NCBI GenBank assembly: GCA_948474755.1
Contig: CAOLHI010001029.1
Span: 62,001 to 126,000, forward strand
Direction of reading: 5' to 3'
Length of the DNA: 64,000 nucleotides
DNA from: Ctenosaura bakeri
Lineage: Eukaryota > Chordata > Lepidosauria > Squamata > Iguanidae
The translations under genes were made by a program, and so were the position numbers. Shown here piece after piece: positions 35,780 through 46,800 of the stretch; within the stretch, counting starts at the first letter, position 1, and the number at the start of each line of letters is the position of its first letter. The notes below the pieces were generated by a model that saw only the letters and a list, made by a program, of their open reading frames with translations, was not told where the DNA came from and ran no database searches.

Positions 35780-36330
35780 TGAGCCTTTCTCCCTGAGTGC
35801 GAAACAGGGAGGCCTGTTCCCTCCCTCCCGTTCAGAGCCAGCTTTATTTCGGTTGCGGGAGGGATAAAAGGCGCTCTTTGGCCGCCGCGGTGCCCACAGA
35901 AAGGAGGAGGCCGCAAGATGTGGATCGTGAGGCGGCGGAAAAGAGTGCGGGCAGCACCGCCCCTTCGCCTTTCTCGTCGGCCTTTCAAACATCGCGCGAT
36001 TCTGCCTTCTCGGCTGACGGGGTGGGAAACACCACATCCCGTCGGGGAAGCGAACGGGCGAGCGGGAGGAACGAGGCGGCTTCGCGAGCGGCGCGGCCAT
36101 TGTCGCCCTGAGGCGAGGCCAGGTGTGGCGCCCGCTCTGTTGCGAGTTGCTCAGCTGAGGTAAAGGGGCGTGGCCTAGCGTCCACTCGGGCGCCCTGAGG
36201 GCTTTTTACTGCCGGACGGGTGGGAGAGCGGTAAAGGGCGGTTGGGTTCTGTCCCTCGTCTGTGAGGGGGAAGGAATGAGGGGCGCTGGAGTGCTCTCTC
36301 CCCCGGTTGGGGCGCTTAGCGAGGCTTGTC
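35780..36330 (+). promoter_or_regulatory. FZD6: CpG island promoter of FZD6
   Basis: A CpG-dense block in AT-rich surroundings with GC-box-like motifs (ggggcgtggcc near 36166, agggcggtt near 36235). A good splice donor (GAG|gtaaag) at 36159/36160 is compatible with the end of a non-coding first exon. No TATA box is evident. Confidence 0.7.
35900..36159 (+). other. FZD6: FZD6 non-coding exon 1 (approximate)
   Basis: In the vertebrate gene the start codon lies in exon 2, so an untranslated first exon is expected in the CpG island. The end is set by the GAG|gtaaag donor; the start is arbitrary and needs transcript data. Confidence 0.4.
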
Positions 36331-36830
36331 GCTTGGTGCGTCTCTTCAAAGTTGTGTACTGTTGTTCCTTTGCGTGGAATAGACCGAGAGGTGTCCATTT
36401 GGGGAGCTTGGAAGAGGAACTCCGACTCCCATGGCGAGGCAGACCTCACTGCTAGCTGCAGAAACGCACCTTGAAGAAAGTTTGGAGAAAGGGACTGTTT
36501 TGGACTGTTTTTCCAGCGTCTGTATTCATGGTTCTGTTTGAGCGCTGGCGGTGGGACCGATTAGTTAGGCCCAAAAGTAGGGCTCCCAAGTTCGGAATGT
36601 TTGAGTGTGTGTGTGGTTGTGAGGAGCTGGCTGGCTGGAGGAACCTATAGGGAAACTGGCCTTTCTGTTTGTTTCCTCCTCCTTCAGTAATGCTCTGCTC
36701 TCTCCTCCTCTGCCACTTGGGAAATTGAAAAGTTGTGTGGAAGAGTTTCCTGCTAGGTCTCGGTCGGCAGGCTGTTGCTTAAAGCGGGGGCGCTGGGAAT
36801 CTGGTGCCAGGAGAGGGTGGGGAGAGTCAG

Positions 36831-37005
36831 GCCATTTCCACACTAGGCTGTTATAGCGCGATGATTCCACTTTCAACATCCTCTGGAGTCCTGGGGTTTG
36901 CAGTTTCGGGAGGGGCCGGCGGGCCCCTCCCGAAACTGCAAACCCCAGGACTCCAGAGGATGTTGAAAGTGGAATCATCGCGCTATAACAGCCTAGTGTG
37001 GAGCC
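36831..37005. mobile_element. Near-perfect 166-bp palindromic MITE
   Basis: Arms 36837-36919 and 36920-37002 are inverted copies with a single mispaired position beside the centre. The core motifs (cctggggtttgcagtt, gttatagcgc) are those of the palindromic family. It lies in FZD6 intron 1 about 670 bp past exon 1. Identical peptides appear in ORFs on both strands because of the symmetry. Confidence 0.9.
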
Positions 37006-37437
37006 TAGCTGTGAGGTACCTGGCTCAAAACGTACAAAGCGCGGGAGGGGCCAAGAGGGAGCGCCGCTCTTGGTTCATTTTGTAACCTGAGACTGCTTTC
37101 AAATACTTGCTGACACTTCAGTTGCTGGAGGAATCCCAGCAGAATTGTGGAGATCTTCGCTCAGCTTAATAATCCAAACAGTTCTTTGCAAACTGTATTG
37201 CAAGCTCTGTATTACGGGTGTGGTATAAAACTATATTCTGACAATAATTACATTGGTGCTTTCTATAATTATTAGCTGAGCTGCCTTAACTGTCACTGTT
37301 GTCAAACTCATCCAGGTGTCTTTTGCCTTAAGGAAAACAAGGGCTTTATTTTTGAACATCTTTTTTTATTTAATGTCATGAAGAAATTCCAAAGCATTGA
37401 CTATGGGTATGAATTAACCTCTCTTTTTTTCATTTAG

Positions 37438-37630
37438 AGTTTGAAAACATCTTTCAAGCTGATGAGGCAATGATGAGAATATGAAGAGAAACAAGTAATT
37501 CAGTCTTGGCATTGTATTGCTGTGTCTGATAGATTAAACAAGGAAGATGCATTTACTTTCTTTGTGAATGAAATATCCTTTTGGAGTAACTCATCTTGAC
37601 CATGTACTGAAGTTTCTAATATCAGCAAAA
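37438..37630 (+). other. FZD6: FZD6 5'UTR in exon 2
   Basis: Follows a pyrimidine-rich acceptor (tttttttcatttag). It contains an upstream in-frame ATG at 37568, which would add 21 residues before the signal peptide. The conserved start is taken at 37631. Confidence 0.6.
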
Positions 37631-37810
37631 ATGGGTGTCTTTATACTTCTTCTGACTTGGAGTTTAATCTTCGATTTGGCATATGGGCATAGCTTATTCA
37701 CATGTGAACCAATTCATATCCCAAGATGTTTAGGAATGACCTACAATATGACATTTTTCCCCAATGTAATGGAGCATTCTGATCAGCATACTGCGGCTGT
37801 CCATATGGTG
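37631..37810 (+). CDS. FZD6: FZD6 coding exon 2: signal peptide and CRD start
   Basis: 60 codons from the chosen ATG to a phase-0 donor (GTG|gtgagt). Residues 1-19 form a hydrophobic signal peptide ending [12 protein letters not shown] follows as in human. Asn39 is in an NMT glycosylation sequon. The start is preferred over the in-frame ATG at 37568 because it places the signal peptide at the N-terminus and matches the human length. Confidence 0.93.
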
Positions 37811-40800
37811 GTGAGTATTCATTCTCTATCATGTTTTTAAGTTAATTTTTCTTAATACATATAACTTGGGGTACAGAGTTCTGAAAAACAAGTGATACAC
37901 ATTATGAGAAAAGCACCTGATGTTCTGAACCACAGGTTGATATAATTATCAAACACCAGCCAAGGTACAGCTGCTGATGTAAGTATGACAGCATAGGCAT
38001 ATGGCCAGATTTTAGATTTATTTTTGTATGGCTTGTTTCAACAGCAGTAACCAGTATAAGATGAAACTGTATGGAAAACTTTCCTCTTCTCTCCTGTACA
38101 GTTTGGGGAATTGTTTGGCAGGTTTACTGCATGAACCATTGTAATAGCTTATCTTGACATTTTAAACAGTTACTCACCTGAGATTCTTGGCTGTTTATGG
38201 GAGGTGGCATCAAGGTGCATTTCCTTGCCTCTGACATCTTCTTGTAGTTAAAACTTGTATAAAAACTTGATTGCTCACTGTGAAAGCCAAAAAACCAGAA
38301 CCCTAGAAGCAGCAGTGGCTGCCACATTTTTTGAAGTTAAACAGTGAAAGGAACCCCATTTAAAAGTGAGTTGTATTTTCTGGAAGCTTTTGGAATGTCA
38401 GTCCACTCCCTCTCTGTTCTTTTTGTGGTTAAAAAAAATGGCAAATCTGGAGACATCACGGGCAGCCAAAAGAGGCTTGGAGGACTGTCTGTGGCCACAG
38501 GAACATGCTGTGCCTGGCCTGAGGGAAAAATTGACTTTTACTGTTATGAAATGGGGATACATGATGCCATTTTGTCAACATTCTAGTAGAATCTTTTTCC
38601 TAATTCAGAGCACCTGAAAATGCATATTTCTTTTGAAAGAAAATAGAAACTACATGGGCAGTAAGAAATTGTGTTTTAGCACACCATTTCATGGGCACCA
38701 GAGCTGTCTGATCTTGGAAGCTAAGCAGGGTCAATGCTGGTTAGTACTTGGATAGGAAACTGCCAGTGAATACCAGGTGCTATAGGCTATATATTAGTGG
38801 AAGGAACTGAGAGAACCACCTCTGAGTATTCCTTGCCTAAGACGACCCTATGAAATTCATGGGGTTGCCATAAGTTGGCAGGTGATGGGAAACTGCATAC
38901 ACTCAAGGACTGCAGGAGTAAAGAAAACTCATTAGTTTTGAGGGATATGCATTCTGAAGCTGCAATTCTAAGTATACTGCATGGAAAAAAGTCCTTCTGA
39001 AATAGGAATAGGACCAGGCTTCTTTCTGAAATCTTACTGTCTAGCATGGGGAGGAGAATGTTCCGGCACGACAGCATGCATTATTCTGCTGTTCTGGGAT
39101 ATCATATACTTGTTGGGGAGTCTCAGGACAGTACCCCTTCACTTTCTTTTCCCCCCGTATGACACGTCCAACATCAGTTGCCCTGACTAATTCCAAAATT
39201 CTATAGCTTGGAAGGTAATGAACATAAATTCTTGTCAAGTTGTTGGAGGAGTGTACATTTGGAAGAAAGTGATTTACATTTTTCCAAATGAATATACTTT
39301 GTGTATCTGGATTGTTTCTATTTATGTAGAAATCATTATGTATGTATATATTGGATGGCTTTGTTATGGTTCTAGACTGATTAGTAATCACAGGGTCATG
39401 ATACTTTTGATCTCTTCATGCACACATTCATTCCTAATAGTCTTGTTCATGTGTTTAGTTATCTGTGGATATTGCATGTATGAAGGAAGAAATACTAAAA
39501 AAATACTGGTTAATCCTTTCTGTAGATTAACCACAATCACTGCTGAGGTATTGTTCTGTGGACCTTCCATGGACAGAATTGGAGGTGTTTGTAGACCATG
39601 TTAGATTATAGCTTAATTCCTTTTGGTAACTCTTTTCTGTGTTCATTATTTAACATCTGAAGAGGTCTGTTATATTGTATAAACAGTGTCTTAGGAGATG
39701 GTATTTTTCCAATAAGTACACAGGCACTGCCTTTTCTATGCGGGAGAGGTTTGTGGGAGGATGTGTGCATTGTTCCTATTCAGCAGATGGTGAAGAAATG
39801 TGAGGTATGAGGAAATATAGTCTGACTTGGCTTTACACTTAGAACTGATTTTATGTGGTACACGTTCGATCCAAGTACCTCACCAAAGATTCCAAAGGCA
39901 ACACATCAAACAAGAAAATAGATTTCCTTATGGATCAGGAATTGCTTAAAAGACATGAGGCAAGAGTGTAAAAATAGAGAGTAAAAGGGTAAAAAGTGGA
40001 ATCTATTAGAATGAAATCTTATTCAAAATTATATGGAGCCGAGAGTGAAAACATAATGTAGGTGTAAAAGTTAAAAGGGGGAAGGGAGTTTCAAAAGGCT
40101 CACTTACCTGCATACCTAGATGACTGAATGATAGCCAAGTCTCCATACAAGTGGTAAGTAATGCACATTGAGACCTATCCCACCCAAAAACTACACAGAA
40201 GGAAATTTAAATAGCCTGTAAAAGGAAGAGGGTTTAAGATCACAGTTGAAAACTAGATTAATATTTATCAGATTTCTAAAACATACTCTCCGTTTAGCAA
40301 GTACTTGGAGCAATGCATGATAAAAATGTTACAAATTTCCATAAATCATAAGGAATAAACGCAAACACCTGCTGTGTCAGTCCCTCTGAAATTCATAAAG
40401 GCAAATTCAGGGAGGGGTGGGAGACGAATGCAAACGGCAGAAAGCAGAGCTTTAATAAGATTAGTGATTTAAATGGAGGAACTGCGGAGAACAGACAGCA
40501 AGCAGTAAAGATAGGATTTAAAATCGTGAAGGGATTTAAGAGAATAAATTCTAATATATTTTAAAAAACAGTGAAGAGAAATATATCTTCTTGCCCTCGA
40601 TTCTCTGAATGGTGCAAAACTCCCAAGAATGTGAGTGCTGCTGAGGGTTTTGCTCTGTTGGAATGAAGTCACTTAACACCTAATGGCATATTTGTGATAT
40701 GTGGCTTCTTTAGTAGCAGAGGCTCACAACATTAGCATTTCCATGGGTACTGTTCTCTAGATTTCTGAGGAAACACCAGTGTCAAATGTTTCTTGTAGCA

Positions 40801-43800
40801 AACCATCTGCTTTCCATGTATCTCAGACTCGTCCACAGCTACCAGCTTTTCTGTCTTCTGCTTCCATACGCAGTTGTCTTGCTCACACATGAAGAATGAG
40901 TTATCTTTACCCCTTAATTATACCTGTCCTGGCCATCTTGTGCCCTTTTGAGACACACTATCAGAATATTACTGACTACCATCAGTCCCTTTGCCAGATG
41001 TTAAGAAGTATACAGGGCAGCCTGTACTGAAAGCCCTACATACAGAACTCTTAGATGGAAAAAAGGAGGAGATTATAGGGGTTCATGTTGACCAAACCTT
41101 CTTTTCTCTTGCTCTCTCTAATCATAACTTGAGAAAACTACAATTTGGGCTACAACTGCTAGAATCCCTCAGCAGGATGACAGAGAGATAGCTCACGGAG
41201 ATGTTGTTATGTGTCTTCAAGTCATTTCAAACTTGTGGTGATCCTAAGGTGAACTTATCACATGGTTTTCTTGGCAAGATTTATTCAGAGAGTGTTTGCC
41301 ATTACCTTTTTCTGAGACTAAGAGAATATGATTGCTCAGGGTCACCTGGTGGGTTTCCATGGCCAGGTGGTCTCCCAGAGTCCCAGTCCAACACTCAAAC
41401 CACTAGACCATGCTGGCTGTCAGTTCAAGTAGGCTGCAAGGAGAAACTGACTTCTTGCATTTGTTCTTTTTGGAACTGGTGTTGCCTTTGCTAGATGTAT
41501 CTCACACTGGAGGTGGGAAGGGCAGGGGAAGGACACACCAACCTTTTGTATGGGGAAGGAGCCTTCCCCCCGATTTATTCTGTAGAATTACAGTGCAGTG
41601 TGTTGCTGATGGAAGCATATTTTGCAAGCTTCCTCATGATTAATGTCACACTTGAAGTGAAGAGTAAGACTGAAGTCTTTCAACGATATGGCTATATTTT
41701 TCGTTAACTTTAAAATCAGTGTTAATCTTGGTGCCTCATTATTCATACCTAAGTGGCTAATTGTTGATTAACAGGTACTAAACATGCTTTTTTTTCTGAG
41801 CAGAAGAACTCTGATGTGGATTTCTTAATCTTTTTTCTGTGTTGCAAGTAGAAAGAACTTCTTACTTGAAGGCTACTTGTTCTCATCAGTTGATAAGGTA
41901 GCTGCAAATGTATCTTTATGTACAGATGACAGTTGGTGGATGTTCTAAATAATTTAATCACCATGGTTGAAATTTATTATTAAGATTTTGTTGTATCATT
42001 TGGCCGAAGGCAAACTTGTGAGAGTTGCATACCAATCTGAAAGGAGTAAGACAGTGCCTTCTCAGAGTTGGTGAAGGTACCATGAATTTTAAACACAGAG
42101 TCTCATGAATATTCAAGAACAAAATAAAGTTGTATAAATGTTTTCCCAAGTTATTTGTAGAAAGTATTTTTAACCTGCCGTTTAGCCTGGGATATCAGGA
42201 AGAACAAAAAACAAAATATGCCACAGTACAATCAAAGAACATCACAATAAAGACAAACCAAAAGTATAAAAAAGTGAAAACAAACTGCTATGTTACTTTA
42301 TTATGCCTGAGCAAACACTTTTTAACCTGGGAAAGAAACTCAGCAAAGGGCCATCTCCTTCAAAAAAATAAGCAGGTTGGTATAGGGAAATATGCTTCTT
42401 TGTGTGTTTGTAATGGAATTTTCTCATCCAAGTATTCAACTAACATTTAAATAAGATACTGTAGTAATGTCACAATTTAATCTCTAGAGTAGAGGGAATA
42501 GTTTAATGGCTACCCTACTGTAGGAGGTAAGAATCGTGTTTTTTAAATACCAAGTTAAAATTCAAAAAGTTGGGACAAATATGATTCTCATATCAAAACT
42601 TACCCAAATTGCATAACATACTAGTGTTAATTTATGTTTACTCAAAGGTACCCCTTCATGATGAGTACAGATATACAAACCTGGCAAGATTCTGGAAAAA
42701 TGAAAGGAACATTGACCTGAATTGTCATGTTAGTCCTAGCTAAAGTAGACCCATTAAATCAATGAGATTTACCTATGTGTTGTCTTACCATTCAACAATT
42801 TATTGAAATTGAAATCTACTCTAGTTGGGACTAACCAACAGAGATCCAACTATTACTTGTTAGCATGTCAGCAGCATAGTTTTGAGCAAATACCTGTTTA
42901 GTAGAGTATGTTAAACAGGGACAACTTTATACGATGTCTTTGGACAAGTGTTTTCATATAGGAAGGAATAAATTCATGAGATTTCCACTGACATTGGTAG
43001 GAAGAGAATGTTACCCAGCTTCTAGATGCTGCACAATACTCCTGTTAAAATTATTTATCATCACATTTTGCATTAAGTTTGGAGCTAAACAGCTCAAGAG
43101 TAATCACTCCCATGTCTGAATAAGGATTTGAACTTTCCATAGTCCAAGCCCAATACAAGATTCATTCTGATTCTTGGAACATTTCTTACTCCTTTTCTTA
43201 AAATTAGAGGTCAGTTTTCTGACAGGTTGAACTGATCATGCTATCAAACTTGCTTAACCAGTAATTGAATTTGTTAATATTTTACTTTGAATTGGAAAGA
43301 AACATGATTAGTTTCCTAGTCCAACCAAGGCTCTAGAGCTTTGAAAAATTAGTTTGAAAGTCAGGCCTGTGACTTCCAAACTAGTCTTCCTGACTCTGCA
43401 ATGTGCTTGATTGCACTTTTGTGTCAAAATGCTTCATACACCGCAGTGCTCTGATTTAACTAAATCTACCATATGAAAACAGCATATGTGATCAGAACTG
43501 GAATGTTTGCATCATCCTGGGCATTAGGAATAAACATAAGATGAATGTGTGCTATAGCACCTCTCCTCTAGTGTGCTTGCTTATTAATGGGTTTATACAC
43601 ATCTTCTTGTTGGGTTATGTGTGCCTTAGTGTTAACAGCTGGCAGTAGGAATAAACAAGCTGATGCTCTGCAAATGTCTTAAATTGCAACTTCCATTAGC
43701 CCAAGCCAGCATGACCAATTAAAAGAATAATGATAGTAATCCCGAAATACTTGGATGTGGCTAGTTTGTGCCCAGATCTGCATTTTTCTGAAGCTTCTGT

Positions 43801-46800
43801 GTTACACTTTAGTCTCCAGTCTATGCAAACATAACTTGTCAAGTAAATATATTGCTCCAATGTAGGAACTTTTCTCAATCACTGTAACTTGAATGTAACA
43901 TCTTGTAGTCTATCCATGAAACCATGTTTTTTCAGATTCAGCAGTTTGATTATTATGGATCAGGTTCAGAAAGCACAGCACTGAATTGTTAGGTTGTGGT
44001 TTGTCCGTCAGGATTGTTCCATGTGGTTCTGTACTCCACTTCCTTCTCTGTCTAACTAGAGTTATATCTGAACTGGTGTTAACTGTAAGTTATCACCAAC
44101 CACAATTGATTTCCAGATCAGACTGAGCAGAGCCTTAGAAGCTCTTTACCAATACATGGGAGAAGATGTATGTGAGCTCAAGAGGAAGGGGGAGCACCCA
44201 AGCCTATGGGGATGTTTCCAGTTCTAAAACCATGGTTTTTATAAGTAGACAGTGTGGCATCTGAACTAGCCCATTGTCTAGTCTGAGACAAGTAGTAGTT
44301 CTCCCTGACAGCCTTTATGCCCTCAGTGACATTTTGAATACAGCCTTTCTTCTTTCAGCTGATTCTGCTTAACATGAAACGGACAGAAACAACTTTGCAT
44401 TTACAAGGTCATAAAGCAGTTGCTTCTGTGAATGTGCAATAGATGCAGTACTGAGAATGTGATAACTGCTACTGTGTAATACAGGGGTGGACAGAGGGCA
44501 AGTCCATCTGCTGGTGGATGTCTGGGTGGTATGTGTTAAAGAGGCAGGGATCTCTATCATTTTTTTTTTAGCAATAACCTTTTCATCTCTCCATTCTCAC
44601 ACATTTATTTAATACTCAACCTGATGAAGGGTTCTTGACATGACTTTCCCTCCCCTTTCCTCCCTTCATCTCTTTTATACTAAGTTATACTACTGAAATG
44701 GCAAAAGTGTGAAGTAATCTAGAGTGGTGTTTTTTTTTTGAAAGGGGCAGTAGTCTCTGTTCTGATATTCAATATTCATTTCTTTAATTCAAAATAGAAC
44801 CTGGAAATGTTTTGGATTGCCATTCCTGAAATCTCACAATCAGTGTGGCCTCTGGCAATGTTGGCCAGAGTATTCTGGGGGAGGTTTAGCCTCCCTTCCC
44901 AGGTTATGATTTTGATTACTTCGTGCTTAGCTCCACTTTGTGCATCTCACACTTCCAATAAATAAAGTAGATCCTATCAAGCTGAAGTCTGTCCATTCTT
45001 ACCATTAGTAGATAGTTCGCTGGACCTGAACAGGTTCAGACCCCTGTATATGAACTACTCTGTCTCAGTCTCACCTACTTCTCGAGCTGTTGGAAAGGTA
45101 TCTTGTTATTTTGAACTCCTTGGTAGGAGGTGTGATAAAACATTTAACAAAATCTCAGAGTATATGGAGGGCCTCTATGCATTATTTTACCAAAGTACTA
45201 CAATAATCAGTGCAGGGAAATAAAAGATAACAACAAAAAAAGGAAGAACAAGAGACCACTTCCACAAGATATGACAAATCAAATGGAAATTTAAACCAAG
45301 AGTGATGATGGTACACAATTAGCAGGGGAACCCATTGCCTGATCAATTTACAAGTAAAAAGACAATGGAAGCAAACATTGAAGAAATATATAAAGGAGAT
45401 GAAGGGATGATGGGTTCATTCAGGAAAGAACCAATGAAGATGAATTTACAGTTTTAGAAAGTGTGATAGAAGCTGCACTCAGAGCACTTGGGAGAAATAA
45501 ATCACCAAAACAGATGACATACCAGTTGAGCTGCTTCAAGCTGCTGAAACAGAATCTACTCTAGTTCTAATTAAAATCCATCAACCATTATGGAAAACAA
45601 AACAATGACCCTCAGATTGAAAGCACTCAATATACGTTCCAGTCCCCAAGAAAGAGAACATGAGGGATTGCAGTAACAATTGGATCATCATATTAATCTC
45701 CCATACAAACAAGTAATGCTCAAAATTCTACAACAATGACTTTTACCATATACAGAGCAATGTCCAATCTGGGCTAAGGAAAGGAAGAGGCACTAGGGAT
45801 CGTATTGCAAACATATGTTGGATAAAAGAATGCCCGAAGAATTTCAGAAGAAAGTCAGCCTCTTCTTTATAGATTATAGCATAGTGTTTGTGCAGATCAT
45901 GAAAAACTGTGGATCACTCTTGAGAGAAATGGGTGGGCCAGAAGAACAGGTTGCTTACCTGTAACTGTGGTTCTTCGAGTGGTCATCTGTGCCATCATAC
46001 ACTAGGAGCTTTAGCGCCTGCGCGGTAGCGTTCGGAAACTTCTAGAGCTTGTTCGCTTGGCGGGAACCCCTCCCCCACGCCGGTACTGCGCATGCTCCTC
46101 CCGCCGAGCAACGGTCTCTCCTCAGTTCTGTCGTCCGCCGTAGAACCTACAGGGACCTGAGAAAGAGGGGAGGATGGGCGGGCGTGTATGATGGCACAGA
46201 TGACCACTCGAAGAACCACAGTTACAGGTAAGCAACCTGTTCTTCTTCTTCGTGGGCTCTGTGCCTTCATACACTAGGAGACTGTGTAGCTTACCGGTCG
46301 GACGGCGGGTCAGGTCCTACAGCACGGAAGCCAACACCTCACGTCCAAACCGGGCATCTCTGCGCGACCGGCAGTCGAGCCTGTAGTGGCGCACGAAGGT
46401 CGATGGTTGGGACCAGGTCGCCACACGGCAGAGTTCATGCAGGTCAACTCCTCGCAGGAGGGCCGCAGAAGTAGCCACCGCTCTGGTGGAGTGGGCTCGA
46501 AGCAGGACTGGCGGAGGCTTCCTCGCGAGCTCATACGCCACTTGAATAGTCCGTACCACCCACTTGGAGAAGCGCTGGGTGGACACTTTAAGGCCCTTCC
46601 GACGTCGCCCATAGCAAACGAAGAGATGCGGCGTCTGTCGGAAGGAAGCAGTCCTGTCCATGTAGAAGGCCACGGCCCGACGCACGTCCAGGGAGTGGAG
46701 GGACCGCTCCAACGGTGTCGTCGGGTTCGGGAAGAAGGCAGGCAGGATGATGTCCTGGTTGAGATGGAAAGTGGACACCACCTTAGGCAGGAACGAGATG

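Noticed and set aside
35717..36449. Overlapping ORFs on both strands at the FZD6 CpG island
   Set aside because: Composition artefacts around a non-coding exon; no similarity to known proteins.
36565..37085. ORFs on opposite strands sharing an identical peptide
   Set aside because: The identity is forced by the palindrome at 36837-37002.
37568..37630. Upstream in-frame ATG as FZD6 start
   Set aside because: It would put 21 residues before the signal peptide; the ATG at 37631 matches the conserved start.
38681..38900. 5S rRNA gene
   Set aside because: The 5S-like head is diverged and fused to a SINE body and LINE-like tail, with several similar copies in the window.
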